64,000 nt of DNA, taken from positions 42,350 to 106,349 of the forward strand of contig CALWXL010000002.1 in the NCBI GenBank assembly GCA_944385485.1, read 5' to 3'. A program made the position numbers and the translations under genes. Below the pieces are notes generated by a model. That model made no database searches, had not been told where the DNA came from, and saw only the letters and a list, made by a program, of their open reading frames with translations. Positions 1 through 10,186 of this stretch are shown here, one piece after another; within the stretch, counting starts at the first letter, position 1, and every line of letters starts with the position of its first letter. The stretch comes from an uncultured Oscillospiraceae bacterium (lineage in GTDB: Bacteria; Bacillota; Clostridia; Oscillospirales; Oscillospiraceae).

Positions 1-168
1 CTTATGCCGCTCTCCGGCCAAAACGCCCAGGGCCACACCGCGCCCGGCAGAGGTGTCCCGGGGGGCCACAGTGACGCCGTCTAAGTACAGGGAGGATTGG
101 GCTGCCGTGTAAGCGTACAGCTTCTTTTGCAGCTCATCCAATTGTTTGAGTGCCTGTTGAATCTCCAT
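1..168 (-). CDS. M32 (Taq-type) carboxypeptidase, N-terminal fragment
   Basis: Partial gene: the first 56 codons are present and the rest lies beyond the left edge. The protein begins MEIQQALKQLDELQKKLYAY and continues with YLDGVTVAPRDT and GRGVALGVL, which matches the conserved start of M32 thermostable metallocarboxypeptidases (helical N-terminus, then a D-G-x-T-x-A-P-x-x-T/G segment). The HEXXH zinc site is outside the window, so activity cannot be judged. I chose ATG at 168 because AGGAAG sits six bases upstream; ATG at 171 is an alternative. It is the last gene seen of a long minus-strand run. The family removes C-terminal residues from peptides in the cytoplasm. Confidence 0.72.
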   Translation of the reverse strand, partial: MEIQQALKQLDELQKKLYAYTAAQSSLYLDGVTVAPRDTSAGRGVALGVLAGERHK

Positions 169-186
169 CATAATCTTCCTTTCATG

Positions 187-215
187 ATGCCCCCCAGAAA
201 TCTTCTGGGGGGCAT
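187..215. other. perfect 13-bp hairpin between two minus-strand genes
   Basis: ATGCCCCCCAGAA (187-199) pairs perfectly with TTCTGGGGGGCAT (203-215) around a 3-base loop. It lies between the stop of the upstream membrane-protein gene and the ribosome site of the M32 carboxypeptidase. There is no T-run on the minus strand, so it is a poor intrinsic terminator. An RNA processing or stabilising hairpin is possible. Confidence 0.6.
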
Positions 216-219
216 GATT

Positions 220-531
220 TCATATGTGCAATTGTGCGTGGCAATCCTCCACCAGCCGCCGGGCCACAGCCAGCCCCTGGGGAGACATGCCGCCATCCAG
301 GATGAGGATTTCTCCCCGCCACAGGCCGGTGCGGCGCAACCAATGCAGCGCCTTGACCCCCTGTTCCAGCCCCTCCCCATCTCCATATCCCGTCAGAGAC
401 ACGGTGAGGGCCAGAGGAATGGGCAAGAGCAGCCTGCCCAGCAGCAGCCAGCACAACCCCAACAGTCCCAGAGCCGCCAGCAGCCCCAAAACCAGATACG
501 CTCCCACAACCAACCACCACCTTTGGGTCAT
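220..531 (-). CDS. small membrane-anchored protein of unknown function
   Basis: I do not recognise the family. The 103-residue protein has one or two strongly hydrophobic N-terminal segments (WWLVVGAYLVLGLLAALGLL, then LLPIPLALTVSL), and a cytoplasmic or external part ending ILILDGGMSPQGLAVARRL. The ILILDGGMS segment looks like a beta strand followed by a loop of an alpha/beta fold. ATG at 531 is taken as the start; an in-frame GTG at 549 has no better ribosome site. It lies 38 bp after the small export protein gene in the same direction, so co-transcription is likely. No function can be assigned. Confidence 0.6.
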   Translation of the reverse strand: MTQRWWLVVGAYLVLGLLAALGLLGLCWLLLGRLLLPIPLALTVSLTGYGDGEGLEQGVKALHWLRRTGLWRGEILILDGGMSPQGLAVARRLVEDCHAQLHI

Positions 532-569
532 TCTATGTCCCAAAGGCACGGGTGGTCACAGGATGGCCA

Positions 570-1055
570 TTAAAACAGGCTCTTCACTCCGTAAGAGAGA
601 ATGCTGATGATCAGGCCTGCGGACAAAACGCCGCCCACAATGGAGGGCATAGCCTTCTTCAGGCGCATATCCAGAAAGGCAGCCACCAGGGCTCCGGTCC
701 AGGCCCCGGTACCGGGCAGCGGGATGGCCACGAAAATGGCCAGGCCCAGATACTGATACTTGAGCACCGAAGCGCTTTTCAGGTGGGCCTTCTGCTCCAT
801 CCGATCCACCACGCTGTTGAGCCGGGGCATATGCTGGCGCATAAACATGAAAATACGCCGGATATACACCACGATAAAGGGCACCGGAAGCAAGTTTCCG
901 ATCACCGCTGCCAGATATGCCGCCCAAACCGGCAACCCCGCAGCCACGCCAAAGGGGATACCACCGCGCAGCTCCACCACCGGCACCATAGATACCAACA
1001 GGGTGAGCAAAAACTCACCGTTCAGGTCGGTGGTCAGCCATTGCATCAAATCCAT
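570..1055 (-). CDS. small multidrug export family membrane protein (COG2426)
   Basis: A 161-residue integral membrane protein of the Sm_multidrug_ex family. Diagnostic features are the N-terminal VPVVELRGGIPFGVAAGLP motif and the later AIFVAIPLPGTGAWTGALVA motif, each next to a hydrophobic helix, with a basic segment (YIRRIFMFMRQ) between them. The transported substrate is unknown; the family name is historical and based on weak evidence. It starts four bases after the uvrA stop codon, so it is almost certainly translated from the same message as uvrA. Confidence 0.8.
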   Translation of the reverse strand: MDLMQWLTTDLNGEFLLTLLVSMVPVVELRGGIPFGVAAGLPVWAAYLAAVIGNLLPVPFIVVYIRRIFMFMRQHMPRLNSVVDRMEQKAHLKSASVLKYQYLGLAIFVAIPLPGTGAWTGALVAAFLDMRLKKAMPSIVGGVLSAGLIISILSYGVKSLF

Positions 1056-1059
1056 TCTG

Positions 1060-3900
1060 TTATTCTCCTTTGTCTTTCTCCAAAATCGGTTTCAGGTAGC
1101 GGCCCGTATAGCTCTCCGGGCACTGGGCCACCTGTTCGGGGGTTCCGCAGCACACCACAGTGCCGCCCCCAGCGCCCCCCTCGGGGCCCAGGTCAATGAG
1201 GTAGTCGGCGGTCTTGATCACATCCAGGTTGTGCTCAATGACCACCACGGTGTTCCCCGCCTCCACCAGACGCTGGAGCACATCCACCAGCTGGTGGACA
1301 TCGGCGGTGTGCAATCCGGTGGTGGGCTCGTCCAGAATATAGATGGTGGACCCGGTGGAACGCTTGGCCAGCTCGGTGGCCAGCTTCACCCGCTGGGCCT
1401 CGCCACCGGACAGGGTGGTGGATGGTTGGCCCAGCTTCACATAGCCCAGTCCCACATCCATAAGGGTCTGGAGCTTGGTTTTCAGCCGGGGAAGGTTCTC
1501 AAAGAAGCCCAGGGCCTCCTCCACCGTCATCTCCAGCACCTCGTGGATGTTTTTGCCCTTGTAGCGCACTTCCAGGGTCTCCCGGTTGTACCGCTTGCCC
1601 TTACACACTTCGCAGGGCACATAGATGTCGGGCAAGAAGTGCATTTCGATTTTCAGAAGGCCGTCACCGGCGCAGGCCTCGCACCGGCCACCCCGGACGT
1701 TGAAGGAGAAGCGGCCCGGCCCATACCCCCGGCTCTTGGCGTCGGGGGTGGAGGCGAACAGGTCCCGGATGTCCCCAAACAGCCCTGTATAGGTGGCAGG
1801 GTTGGAGCGAGGGGTGCGGCCAATGGGAGACTGGTCAATGGCGATGACCTTGTCCAAGTGCTGGATGCCCTCCATGCCATCGTGCTTGCCCGGCCGGGCC
1901 TTGGTGCGGTTGAGCTCTGCCCCCAGCCGCTTGTACAAAATCTCATTGACCAGGGAGGATTTGCCGGAACCGGACACGCCGGTCACGGCGATAAACGTCC
2001 CCAAGGGGAAATCCACATCAATGTGGCGCAGGTTGTGCTCGCTGGCTCCCAGCACCCGCAGCACCTTGCCGTTGCCCTCCCGACGGTGTTCGGGGACAGG
2101 CACCTTTTTTCGCCCGGACAGATAGTCGCCGGTGATGGAGCCGGGGGTGTTCATCACATCTTCAGCGGTGCCGCAGGCCACCACCTGGCCGCCGTGGACA
2201 CCAGCCCCGGGGCCGATGTCAATGATATAGTCGGCTGCCCGCATGGTGTCCTCGTCGTGCTCCACCACCACCAGGGTGTTGCCCAGATCCCGCAGATGCT
2301 TCAAGGTGCCCAGCAGCAGGTCATTGTCCCGCTGGTGCAGGCCGATGGAGGGCTCGTCCAGGATATACAGCACGCCCATCAGGGAGGAGCCAATCTGGGT
2401 GGCCAGACGGATGCGCTGGCTCTCGCCGCCGGACAGGGTGCCCGCCTGACGGCTCAAGGTCAGGTATTGCAGACCCACGCTCTTCAAAAAGCCCAACCGC
2501 TCCCGGATTTCCCGCAAAATGCGGTCGGCAATCATCATCTGGGTCTCGGTGAGGGTGATGGTGTCCAGGAAAGCCAAAGCCTCGTCCACCGGCATCTCAC
2601 AGAACTGGTGGATGGAGATGCCCCCCACCGTCACCGCCAGGGACTCCGGGCGCAGCCGCTGCCCGTGGCAGTCGGGACAGGGGGACTCGCTCATGCATTC
2701 CTCAATTTCCCGCTTCATGGCGTCCGACTGGGTCTCCTTATAGCGGCGCTCCAGGTTGTTAATGACACCCTCAAAGGGCTGGTACAACACACCCTTGCCC
2801 CGGGGCTGGTCGTAGTGGATGGTGAGCTTCTCCCCCTTGGTGCCATACAGGATGATGTCCAACACTTCGGGGGTAAGCTTTTCAATGGGGTCGGTGAGTT
2901 TGAAGTGGTATTTGGCCGCCAGGGCATCGAAGTACATGCGGGAAATGCCGTCAGACTTGATGTTGTTCCACCCGGAGGCGGTGATGGCCCCCTCCAGAAT
3001 GGACAGGCTGCGGTTGGGGATGATGAGGTCCGGGTCCACCTTCAGCTGGGCCCCCAGGCCAGTACAGGTGGGGCAGGCACCAAAGGGGTTGTTGAAGGAG
3101 AACATACGAGGGGTGAGCTCCTCGATGGAGATGCCGCAGTCCTCACAGGCGTAGTTCTGGGAGAAGAGCAAGTCCTCATCGTTCTCCACCAGGTTGACGA
3201 TGACCACGCCGCCGGACAGGGCGGTGGCGGTCTCCACCGAGTCGGTGAGGCGGCGGGTGATGTCCTCCCGGATGACCAGGCGGTCCACCACAATTTCAAT
3301 GTTGTGCTTTTTGTTCTTCTCCAGCTTGATCTCCTCGGACAGATCGTAAAGGGCCCCGTCAATGCGCACCCGGACGTAGCCGGAGCGGCGGGCATCCTCC
3401 AGCACCTTGGCATGTTCGCCCTTCTTTCCTCGGATCACGGGGGCCAGCACCTGAATGCGGGTGGCCTGGGGCAGGGCCAGCACCTGGTCAATGATCTGGT
3501 CAATGGTCTGTTGGTGAATCTCCTTTCCGCACTTGGGGCAGTGGGGAGTGCCCACACGGGCCCACAGCAGACGCAGGTAGTCATAAATCTCCGTCACCGT
3601 ACCCACGGTGGAACGGGGGTTTTTGGAGGTGGTCTTTTGGTCAATGGAGATGGCCGGGGACAGACCCTCGATGTAGTCCACATCCGGCTTTTCCATCTGC
3701 CCCAGGAACATACGGGCATAGGAGGACAGGGACTCCACATAGCGGCGCTGGCCCTCTGCATACAAGGTCTCAAAGGCCAGGGAGGATTTTCCCGACCCGG
3801 ACAGGCCCGTGAGCACCACCAGCTTGTCCCGGGGAATCTCCACGTCAATGTTTTTTAAGTTGTTCTCGCGGGCACCCTTGATCAAAATATGGTCTAGCAT
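1060..3900 (-). CDS. uvrA: excinuclease ABC subunit A
   Basis: UvrA, the damage-recognition ATPase of nucleotide excision repair, which loads UvrB at bulky DNA lesions. The 946-residue length is typical. Two ABC ATPase cores are visible: Walker [11 protein letters not shown] near residue 31 and [10 protein letters not shown] in the C-terminal half, with signature motifs LSGGESQR and LSGGEAQR. Zinc-module cysteine pairs are present ([32 protein letters not shown]). The reading frame is open further upstream to a TTG, but GGAG lies nine bases before ATG 3900, making that the start. The gene lies between an aldo/keto reductase and a small export protein gene. uvrB is nearby on the same strand, so the UvrA/UvrB pair is clustered here. 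Confidence 0.97.
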   Translation of the reverse strand: MLDHILIKGARENNLKNIDVEIPRDKLVVLTGLSGSGKSSLAFETLYAEGQRRYVESLSSYARMFLGQMEKPDVDYIEGLSPAISIDQKTTSKNPRSTVGTVTEIYDYLRLLWARVGTPHCPKCGKEIHQQTIDQIIDQVLALPQATRIQVLAPVIRGKKGEHAKVLEDARRSGYVRVRIDGALYDLSEEIKLEKNKKHNIEIVVDRLVIREDITRRLTDSVETATALSGGVVIVNLVENDEDLLFSQNYACEDCGISIEELTPRMFSFNNPFGACPTCTGLGAQLKVDPDLIIPNRSLSILEGAITASGWNNIKSDGISRMYFDALAAKYHFKLTDPIEKLTPEVLDIILYGTKGEKLTIHYDQPRGKGVLYQPFEGVINNLERRYKETQSDAMKREIEECMSESPCPDCHGQRLRPESLAVTVGGISIHQFCEMPVDEALAFLDTITLTETQMMIADRILREIRERLGFLKSVGLQYLTLSRQAGTLSGGESQRIRLATQIGSSLMGVLYILDEPSIGLHQRDNDLLLGTLKHLRDLGNTLVVVEHDEDTMRAADYIIDIGPGAGVHGGQVVACGTAEDVMNTPGSITGDYLSGRKKVPVPEHRREGNGKVLRVLGASEHNLRHIDVDFPLGTFIAVTGVSGSGKSSLVNEILYKRLGAELNRTKARPGKHDGMEGIQHLDKVIAIDQSPIGRTPRSNPATYTGLFGDIRDLFASTPDAKSRGYGPGRFSFNVRGGRCEACAGDGLLKIEMHFLPDIYVPCEVCKGKRYNRETLEVRYKGKNIHEVLEMTVEEALGFFENLPRLKTKLQTLMDVGLGYVKLGQPSTTLSGGEAQRVKLATELAKRSTGSTIYILDEPTTGLHTADVHQLVDVLQRLVEAGNTVVVIEHNLDVIKTADYLIDLGPEGGAGGGTVVCCGTPEQVAQCPESYTGRYLKPILEKDKGE

Positions 3901-3932
3901 GGGTTGGGTCTCCTTCAAATTTCAGGCTACCA

Positions 3933-4943
3933 TTAGTAGCCAAATTCCTTTGCCACGTCACGAAGCATCTCCCGGATGGGAAGCTCGTAGGGGCAGCGGG
4001 TCTCGCAGGCTCCACACTCCACACATTCGCTGGCGTGGTGGGCCAGAGACTGATAGCGGCTCACCGCCCAGTCGGCCAGGCCGTAGCGGCGGGCATAGTT
4101 GGCCATGAGGAATTGGGAGGGAATGTCGATGCCCACCGTGCAGGGGGCACAGTAGCCGCAACGGCGGCAGAAGTGGGTGCCCAGCTCGGACCGGATGCGC
4201 CGGCACTCCTCCAGCTCAGCCTGGGTCAAGGGTGTGGTCAAATCCACCTGGGCATTGCGCTGCACTTCCTCCACGCTGCCCATACCGGGGATGGACACAT
4301 CCATCACCCCAGAGGCGGCAATGAAGCGCAGGGCCAGATTCCAGTCCTCCAGGTTTCCGCCCGCCATGGGCTTCATGGCGATTGTGCCGATGCCCTTCTC
4401 CCGGGCCAACGCCAGCACCTCGTGGCCCTGCATCTCCACAATGTTGTAGGGGAACATCACCGTTTCGATCTGGTGGGCATGCTCCTCCACCAACAGCCGC
4501 AGCGCGTCCAGAGAGTGAGCAGTGGCTCCAATGTGGCGGATTTTCCCCGCCTCCTTGGCCTCTGCCAGAGCCTCATAGGCCCCATCGGGGCCAAAGACCT
4601 GGTCAAAGTCCTTCAAAGGCAGGTTGTGAATCTGGTACAGATCGATGTAGTCGGTTTGCAGGTTGCCCAGGCTGATGTCAATGTCTCGGGCCATGGCCTC
4701 CCGGCTACGGGACATGGACTTGGTGGCCAGGATGAACTTCTCTCGGCGGCCCTTCAGGGCTTTGCCCAGATACTCCTCGGAGACGGTATAGCCCCGGGCA
4801 GTATCGATGAAATTGATGCCGAACTTCTCCAGCTCGTCCACCACCGCCATGGTGTTGGCGGAATCCGAGCGTTGGATGGGGATGCCGCCAAAGGAAATGG
4901 CAGACACCTGCAATCCAGTATTCCCCAATGTTACCATGTTCAT
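3933..4943 (-). CDS. aldo/keto reductase with C-terminal 4Fe-4S domain
   Basis: The 336-residue protein has an N-terminal aldo/keto reductase TIM barrel: FGGIPIQRS, then [19 protein letters not shown] with the catalytic Asp and Tyr, and [10 protein letters not shown]. The C-terminal third carries ferredoxin-type clusters ([17 protein letters not shown] and [17 protein letters not shown]). This fusion is common in anaerobes and probably couples a redox reaction to ferredoxin-like electron flow; the substrate is unknown. GGAG lies seven bases upstream of ATG 4943. It sits 12 bp after ybaK and 32 bp before uvrA. Confidence 0.9.
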   Translation of the reverse strand: MNMVTLGNTGLQVSAISFGGIPIQRSDSANTMAVVDELEKFGINFIDTARGYTVSEEYLGKALKGRREKFILATKSMSRSREAMARDIDISLGNLQTDYIDLYQIHNLPLKDFDQVFGPDGAYEALAEAKEAGKIRHIGATAHSLDALRLLVEEHAHQIETVMFPYNIVEMQGHEVLALAREKGIGTIAMKPMAGGNLEDWNLALRFIAASGVMDVSIPGMGSVEEVQRNAQVDLTTPLTQAELEECRRIRSELGTHFCRRCGYCAPCTVGIDIPSQFLMANYARRYGLADWAVSRYQSLAHHASECVECGACETRCPYELPIREMLRDVAKEFGY

Positions 4944-4955
4944 GTTTTCTCTCCT

Positions 4956-5450
4956 CTATTCATCCACAATTACATCGGCAGCTGTGGCTCGCACCAGGTC
5001 CATGAGAGCCTGAGGTGCCACTTCCACCTGAAATCCAATCTTTCCGGCGGACACATAGATGGTGTCCTGATCCAGGCAGCTTTCATGAAATACGGTGGGG
5101 AACTGCTTTTTCATCCCCACCGGAGAACAGCCGCCGTGGACATAGCCTGTGAGAGGCAGCAGCTCACGGCTGGGCAGCATAGCCACCGACTTCTCCCCCA
5201 CCGCCTTGGCCGCTTTCTTCAAATCCAACGTGGCGGCCACCGGAATGTCAAACACATAATATCCCCCGGATGCCCCTCGGGTCACCAGGGTTTTAAACAC
5301 GCAGGCAGGATCCTGGCCCATACTCTGGGCTACGCTCACCCCATCCGGGGCAACGTCCCCATCGTGGGGATAGGTGTGCCCCTGATAGGGCACCTTTTTC
5401 TGCTCCAGAACCCGCATGACGTTGGTTTTTTCCTCTTTTTTCTTTGCCAT
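4956..5450 (-). CDS. ybaK: Cys-tRNA(Pro)/Cys-tRNA(Cys) deacylase YbaK
   Basis: A 164-residue YbaK/EbsC-family editing enzyme that hydrolyses Cys mischarged on tRNA-Pro. Family marks are N-V-M-R-V-L near the start, FKTLVTRG, VAMLPSREL, TGYVHGGCSPVGMKKQFPT (conserved G-C-S-P-x-G-x-K-K) and AGKIGFQVEV. I take ATG 5450 (MAKKKEEK) as the start; the open frame runs upstream through the repeat-rich spacer, where it does not look coding. An AAGGA lies about 12 bases upstream, slightly far. It follows uvrB on the same strand, separated by the hairpin cluster at 5463-5675. Confidence 0.92.
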   Translation of the reverse strand: MAKKKEEKTNVMRVLEQKKVPYQGHTYPHDGDVAPDGVSVAQSMGQDPACVFKTLVTRGASGGYYVFDIPVAATLDLKKAAKAVGEKSVAMLPSRELLPLTGYVHGGCSPVGMKKQFPTVFHESCLDQDTIYVSAGKIGFQVEVAPQALMDLVRATAADVIVDE

Positions 5451-5462
5451 GGTCTGTGTCAG

Positions 5463-5675
5463 TCCTTTTCTTTGAGCCGAATGATCTGATCTATCCCCAG
5501 ACGGCCAGCCGTCTGGGGACCCCATTTATTTTTCCATGCGCAGGCGGAGTGAATCCGCCTTTGCGCCAAGGTTTTGCGCGGCAAAACGCTTGTACGCGCC
5601 ACCCGGCGCGGCCCGCTTTGCGGGCTGGAAAGAGGCGGCTTACTTTTCCTTTCCTTTGAGCTGGATGATCTGATC
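5463..5675. repeat. multi-hairpin repeat cluster bounded by a duplicated uvrB 3' end
   Basis: Five short perfect inverted repeats lie within about 130 bp: CCCCAGACGG/CCGTCTGGGG (5495-5518), AGGCGGA/TCCGCCT (5542-5560), GTTTTGC/GCAAAAC (5571-5587), CGCGCC/GGCGCG (5595-5610) and GCCCGC/GCGGGC (5611-5625). The cluster is bracketed by two near-identical 29-base direct copies (5463-5491 and 5647-5675, 26 of 29 matching). The second is the coding end of uvrB. A minus-strand reading through the outer copy gives DQIIRLKEKD, close to the real UvrB end [11 protein letters not shown]. This looks like an inserted palindromic repeat with target duplication. Confidence 0.7.
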
Positions 5676-7604
5676 ACGCAACTGGGCGGCCAGTTCGAAC
5701 TCCAGCATCTTGGCCGCCTCTTTCATTTCCTTCTCCAGGCGGGCGATGGTGGCCTTGCGCTCAGCATCCGTCATCTTCTTGGCCCGTTTGGTGGTCTCCT
5801 CCGCCTCCTGGGCCACGCTCACCAGCTCACGCACCGACTTCTGCACCGTCTTAGGCACAATGCCGTGCTCCTGGTTGAAGGCGTCCTGGATGGAGCGGCG
5901 GCGCTCGGTCTCCGCCATGGCACGGGCCATGGACGGGGTGATGGTATCGGCGTACAAAATGACCCGGCCCTGAGCGTTTCGGGCCGCACGGCCGATGGTC
6001 TGGATGAGGGCGGTCTCGGAGCGCAGGAAGCCCTCCTTGTCCGCATCCAAAATGGCCACCAGAGACACCTCGGGCAGGTCTAAGCCCTCACGCAGCAGGT
6101 TGATGCCCACCAGCACGTCGAACTCGCCCAGGCGCAGGTCCCGCACGATTTCCATACGTTCCATGGTGTCGATGTCGTGGTGCATATACCGCACCCGAAT
6201 GCCGGCATTTTTCAGATAGTCCGTCAACGTCTCCGCCATTTTCTTGGTCAGGGTGGTCACCAGCACCCGCTCGTTCTTCTGACTGCGCTGGTTGATCTCC
6301 CCGATGAGGTCGTCCATCTGTCCCTCGATGGGCCGCACCTCCACCAGGGGGTCCAGTAGGCCCGTGGGACGGATGACCTGCTCCACCACCTGGCCCGATC
6401 GGCTGCGCTCATACTCGCCTGGGGTGGCGGAGACGTACACCACCTGGTTGAGCCGTTTTTCAAATTCATCAAATTTTAAGGGACGGTTGTCGTAGGCACA
6501 GGGCAGCCGGAAGCCGTAGTCCACCAGAGAGGTCTTTCTGGCCCGGTCGCCGTTGTACATGGCCCGCACCTGAGGCAGGGTCACGTGGCTCTCATCAATG
6601 AAGAGCACAAAATCCTTTGGGAAGTAGTCCAGCAAGGTGTGAGGTGGGGACCCTACGGGCCGCCCCTCAATCACTCTGGAATAGTTCTCGATACCGGAGC
6701 AGTAGCCAATCTCCTGCATCATCTCGATGTCGTACATGGTGCGCTGCTTGATGCGCTGGGCCTCAATGAGCTTGCCCTCCGCCTCAAACTGAGCCACCCG
6801 CTCCTCCAGCTCCCGGTAAATCTCCTGGATGGCGGCATCCATCTTCTCCTTGGGGGTGACGTAGTGGGTGGCAGGCCACACGGGAATGTTGTTCAGCCGC
6901 CGGATGATGGAGCCCGTCAGGGCGTTGACCTCACTGATGCGGTCAATCTCGTCCCCGAAAAACTCCACCCGCAGGGCAGTGTCCTTCCAGTAGGCGGGCC
7001 AGATCTCCACTGTGTCCCCCCGCACCCGAAACATGTTGCGCTCAAAGGCAATGTCGTTGCGCTCGTAGCGGATGGATACCAGCCGCTTGAGCAGCTCAGG
7101 AATAGGAATCTCCATGCCCACCCGCAGAGAGACCATCATTTTGGCAAAGTCCTCCGGCTCACCCAAGCCGTAGATGCAGGACACGGAGGACACCACGATC
7201 ACGTCCCGCCGCTCCAACAGAGAGGCGGTGGCAGACAGACGCAGGCGGTCAATTTCCTCGTTGATGGCCGAGTCCTTCTCGATGAAGGTATCCGTGTGAG
7301 GGATGTAGGCCTCGGGCTGGTAATAGTCGTAGTAGGAGACGAAGTATTCCACGGCATTGTTGGGGAAAAACTCCTTGAACTCGGCGCACAGCTGGGCGGC
7401 CAGAATCTTATTGTGGGCCAGCACCAGGGTGGGCCGCTGCACCGCCTCGATGACCTTGGCCATGGTAAAGGTTTTGCCTGAACCGGTGACGCCCAATAGG
7501 GTCTGCTCGTCCAGGCCGTTTTCAATCCCCTGGGCCAGAGCTTCAATGGCCTGGGGCTGGTCCCCGCTGGGGGTGTAGTCGGACACCACTTGGAACCGCT
7601 GCAT
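5640..7604 (-). CDS. uvrB: excinuclease ABC subunit B
   Basis: UvrB, the helicase-like central subunit of nucleotide excision repair. The 654-residue length is normal. Visible are Walker [11 protein letters not shown], the damage-probing beta hairpin [16 protein letters not shown] motif II, the SATPGEYE segment, helicase motif VI region QTIGRAARN, and a C-terminal UVR domain ([20 protein letters not shown]) that contacts UvrC/UvrA. ATG 7604 has GGGAGG five bases upstream; a TTG at 7622 would place this ribosome site inside the gene. Its last codons are duplicated downstream in the repeat cluster. Neighbour genes are radC upstream and ybaK downstream. Confidence 0.97.
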   Translation of the reverse strand: MQRFQVVSDYTPSGDQPQAIEALAQGIENGLDEQTLLGVTGSGKTFTMAKVIEAVQRPTLVLAHNKILAAQLCAEFKEFFPNNAVEYFVSYYDYYQPEAYIPHTDTFIEKDSAINEEIDRLRLSATASLLERRDVIVVSSVSCIYGLGEPEDFAKMMVSLRVGMEIPIPELLKRLVSIRYERNDIAFERNMFRVRGDTVEIWPAYWKDTALRVEFFGDEIDRISEVNALTGSIIRRLNNIPVWPATHYVTPKEKMDAAIQEIYRELEERVAQFEAEGKLIEAQRIKQRTMYDIEMMQEIGYCSGIENYSRVIEGRPVGSPPHTLLDYFPKDFVLFIDESHVTLPQVRAMYNGDRARKTSLVDYGFRLPCAYDNRPLKFDEFEKRLNQVVYVSATPGEYERSRSGQVVEQVIRPTGLLDPLVEVRPIEGQMDDLIGEINQRSQKNERVLVTTLTKKMAETLTDYLKNAGIRVRYMHHDIDTMERMEIVRDLRLGEFDVLVGINLLREGLDLPEVSLVAILDADKEGFLRSETALIQTIGRAARNAQGRVILYADTITPSMARAMAETERRRSIQDAFNQEHGIVPKTVQKSVRELVSVAQEAEETTKRAKKMTDAERKATIARLEKEMKEAAKMLEFELAAQLRDQIIQLKGKEK

Positions 7605-7627
7605 GGAATACCTCCCTTCCAATACAC

Positions 7628-8335
7628 TTAAACGCTGAGATAACCGGAGTCCCGCATGGACACCATCTCATCCTCAGCAATGACAAAATGATCCACCAGG
7701 CACACGCCCACCTGATTGAGAAGCTGGGCCAGATACCGGGTGGTTTGTACGTCCTGGGCCGAGCACAGGGCGATGCCCGAGACGTGATTATGGGCCAGGG
7801 CCACACGGGTAGCCCCGCAGGACAGCGCCGCCTCCACCACCTGACGTCCGGTGACGTCCACCCGGTCGGGGACCCCCTCTCCCAGCTTGCGGCAGGAGAT
7901 GAGCCTCTGCTTGCTGTCCATGCACACCACATACACCATCTCGTTGCGGGCCCCGAAAAACAGCGGGCTAAGCAGTTCTTTGAAGTGCCAGCTGTCGGTG
8001 AGCTGCCCTTCAAAGCTGGAGCGCTCCTCCAGGTACCGCCCCGCCAGAGCGGGCATGAGGTGGATGAGGGTGGCGGTGTTCTCCCCCACCCCCTTCACCG
8101 CCAGCAGCTGCTCCCGGGTGGCGTTGAACACCCCCGCCAGAGAGCCGAACTGTTCCACCAGCTCATGGGCCAACGGATTCACATCCCCCTGGGGTATGGC
8201 ATAGAAGAGCAACAGCTCCAAGGCCCGATGGTCTGGCATCCCTGCCAGACCACGGGCCATGAATTCCGCTTTGACCCGCTGCCGGTGCCCTTGATGCACC
8301 CCACCGGGTTTCTTTTTGGGACTGCTGTCCGTCAC
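7628..8335 (-). CDS. radC: RadC/MPN+ (JAB) domain protein
   Basis: A 235-residue RadC-family protein: an N-terminal helix-hairpin-helix region ([21 protein letters not shown]), then a JAB/MPN metalloprotease-like domain with [14 protein letters not shown] (metal-binding His-x-His and Asp; the usual HNHPSG Pro is Val here) and LVDHFVI. Despite the name, a role in repair is doubtful for the family and the biochemical function is unknown. The start is GTG 8335, five bases after the pyrE stop, so translation is probably coupled. uvrB follows 23 bp downstream. Confidence 0.88.
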   Translation of the reverse strand: MTDSSPKKKPGGVHQGHRQRVKAEFMARGLAGMPDHRALELLLFYAIPQGDVNPLAHELVEQFGSLAGVFNATREQLLAVKGVGENTATLIHLMPALAGRYLEERSSFEGQLTDSWHFKELLSPLFFGARNEMVYVVCMDSKQRLISCRKLGEGVPDRVDVTGRQVVEAALSCGATRVALAHNHVSGIALCSAQDVQTTRYLAQLLNQVGVCLVDHFVIAEDEMVSMRDSGYLSV

Positions 8336-8340
8336 CGTGC

Positions 8341-9015
8341 TTAGCCCTTGGCGCCGTAAGTGGCCAGGTACTCCTCCATACGGGCCAGCATGGCATCGTC
8401 AATGTACACCTTGCCGTCCACGGGCTTGTTGTGCAGGCACTCCATCACCTCACGGATGGTGACAATGGGATAGACCTGAATGCCGTAGTCCTCCCGCAGC
8501 TCATCCAGGGTGGTGCAATCCCGGGTGCCCCGCTCCATACGGTCCACAGAGACGAACAGGGCGTCGATGTGCACGTCAGCCACATGCTTGAACAGCTCGA
8601 TGGACTCGCGCACGGCGGTACCAGCGGTGACCACGTCCTCGATGATGGCGATATGATCCCCGTCCTGAGGCTTGTAGCCCACCATGGAGCCGCCCTCGCC
8701 GTGGTCCTTGGCCTCCTTGCGGTTGAAGCAGTAGGGAATGTCCCGCTCATAGTTGCGGTACAGAGAGGCGGCAGCGGTGACAGCCAGAGGAATGCCCTTG
8801 TAGGCAGGGCCAAAGAGGGCGGTGATGCCCTCGGGCATATTCTCCTGGATGCAGGCGGCGTAGTAGTCGCCCAGACGGGCGGCCTGAGCTCCGGTCTTGT
8901 AGTTGCCGGTGTTGACGAAATAGGGGGTCTTACGGCCGGACTTGGTGACAAAATCGCCGAATGTCAGCACGCCGGAGCGCACCATAAAGTGAATGAATTC
9001 CTCACGATAGTTCAT
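8341..9015 (-). CDS. pyrE: orotate phosphoribosyltransferase
   Basis: PyrE (224 residues) joins orotate to PRPP to form OMP in pyrimidine synthesis. The PRPP-binding motif IAIIEDVVTAGTA is intact, and the TPYFVNTGNYKTG and FGPAYKGIPLA segments are typical of the clostridial type with the C-terminal extension. ATG 9015 has AAAGGA ten bases upstream. It is the first gene after the promoter at 9057-9085, and radC starts almost at its stop. Presence in front of DNA-repair genes is a genomic cluster, not a pathway. Confidence 0.95.
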   Translation of the reverse strand: MNYREEFIHFMVRSGVLTFGDFVTKSGRKTPYFVNTGNYKTGAQAARLGDYYAACIQENMPEGITALFGPAYKGIPLAVTAAASLYRNYERDIPYCFNRKEAKDHGEGGSMVGYKPQDGDHIAIIEDVVTAGTAVRESIELFKHVADVHIDALFVSVDRMERGTRDCTTLDELREDYGIQVYPIVTIREVMECLHNKPVDGKVYIDDAMLARMEEYLATYGAKG

Positions 9016-9056
9016 GTTTCATACATCCTTTCTCTGCTTCAATCTTGAATCGATGT

Positions 9057-9085
9057 ATTATATCATTTTTCCTATCTTTCCACAA
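9057..9085 (-). promoter_or_regulatory. sigma-A promoter for pyrE-radC-uvrB run
   Basis: On the minus strand TTGTGG (9085-9080) and a perfect TATAAT (9062-9057) are separated by 17 bases. The start of transcription would fall near 9050, giving a leader of about 35 bases before pyrE. No PyrR binding loop or attenuator fits in that leader. Confidence 0.75.
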
Positions 9086-9134
9086 GGGATTCCCCTATTT
9101 TTTCCCTGTTGGGAAAACCAAATTTTGCTCCCCC

Positions 9135-10130
9135 TCAAGGGGTGTTTTGGGTGCTTTCATAGACCGCCGCCACCTGGTCCAGCCGCTGCTGAAATTCCTC
9201 CACTGCCCAGGCGGGAGAGAGCACCTCCACCTGCTGCCCCAGCCCGAACAGCCACCCCCAGAAGGGCGGGCTCACCACTAAGTCCAACGTCACCGTGAAA
9301 TGTGCCTCATCCTGGGGTACCAACATGATATCCTGCCCAAATCGGTCCAGAAACACCCCGGCCAGCGAGGCAGCGCAGCGCAGCCGCAGCTGGCAGGGCC
9401 GCCCGGCGTACATGCCAAAATGGCGGCGGGTGTATCCCTCCAGGTCCCAAGTCCCCCGGTCCCTGCCCCGCTCCTGGGTGATCTGGATGTCCTCCATCTT
9501 GTCCACCCGGTAGTGGCGCACCTCTTCCTGGGTGTGATCCCATCCGGCCAGATAATAGTTCTCATTGTCCCAGATCAGGCCGTAGGGCGTAACCGGATAC
9601 CGCTCCCCATTTCGACGATAAACCCTCTGTTTATACATATTCACTTCAAAATAGCGGAAAGTAATCACCCGATGGTCGGCAATGGCTCCGTGGAGGCGGT
9701 CCACGTTATAGAAAATGCTCTCGTTCATGGTCTTGATGCGCCGATCCACATACACCTGACGCTGCAGCTGCCGGGCCTGATGCACCGAGGCCAGGGACTC
9801 CAACTTCCCAATGAGGGCGCTGCTCTTTTTTTCGGTGAGAAAGCGGCTGGACTGCACCGCATCCACCAGCAGCTTCAGCTCTGCCAGCTCAAACTCCCGC
9901 TGGCCGATGAACCAGCCGCCTCCCACGCCCCGCCGGGTCTGCACGTCAAATCCCAGCTGCCGCAGCTGATCCATGTCGTCATAGATGCTCTTTCGCTCCG
10001 CTGGAGCATTCCACCGCTCCAATTCCTCCTGGAGCTGCCCCAAGGTGAGGGGGTGCTCCTCGTCACTGTGCCTGAGGAGATACCGGGCCAGCACCAGCAG
10101 CTTCCTCTTGTGATTGGCTCTCTTGGGCAT
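9135..10130 (-). CDS. HTH-WYL domain transcriptional regulator
   Basis: A 331-residue regulator with an N-terminal winged helix (LTLGQLQEELERWNAPAERKSIYDDMDQLRQLGFDV) and a WYL ligand-sensing domain (VITFRYFEVN, then YPVTPYGLIWDNENYYLAGW, with HYRVDKMEDI). WYL regulators sense nucleic acids or nucleotide ligands in several systems; the ligand here is unknown. ATG 10130 has GGAGGG eight bases upstream; an upstream ATG at 10169 lacks a ribosome site. No defence genes are adjacent, so there is no reason to link it to phage defence. The gene reads toward pyrE but is followed by pyrE's own promoter. Confidence 0.85.
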   Translation of the reverse strand: MPKRANHKRKLLVLARYLLRHSDEEHPLTLGQLQEELERWNAPAERKSIYDDMDQLRQLGFDVQTRRGVGGGWFIGQREFELAELKLLVDAVQSSRFLTEKKSSALIGKLESLASVHQARQLQRQVYVDRRIKTMNESIFYNVDRLHGAIADHRVITFRYFEVNMYKQRVYRRNGERYPVTPYGLIWDNENYYLAGWDHTQEEVRHYRVDKMEDIQITQERGRDRGTWDLEGYTRRHFGMYAGRPCQLRLRCAASLAGVFLDRFGQDIMLVPQDEAHFTVTLDLVVSPPFWGWLFGLGQQVEVLSPAWAVEEFQQRLDQVAAVYESTQNTP

Positions 10131-10186
10131 AGTCTTCCCTCCTTGTCCTCCCCAGTATACCACAGTCAAAGTCCCATTTATAGGAC

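Noticed and set aside
760-3858. 1032-residue open frame opposite uvrA
   Set aside because: It is the antisense shadow of a clear UvrA; the translation is His/Gly/Val-rich without domains. Similar long antisense frames opposite uvrB, fusA-like, tex, recG, pyc and the PHP gene were left out for the same reason.
5459-5677. 72-residue minus-strand frame in the uvrB-ybaK spacer
   Set aside because: It only translates the hairpin cluster and the duplicated uvrB end; no ribosome site.
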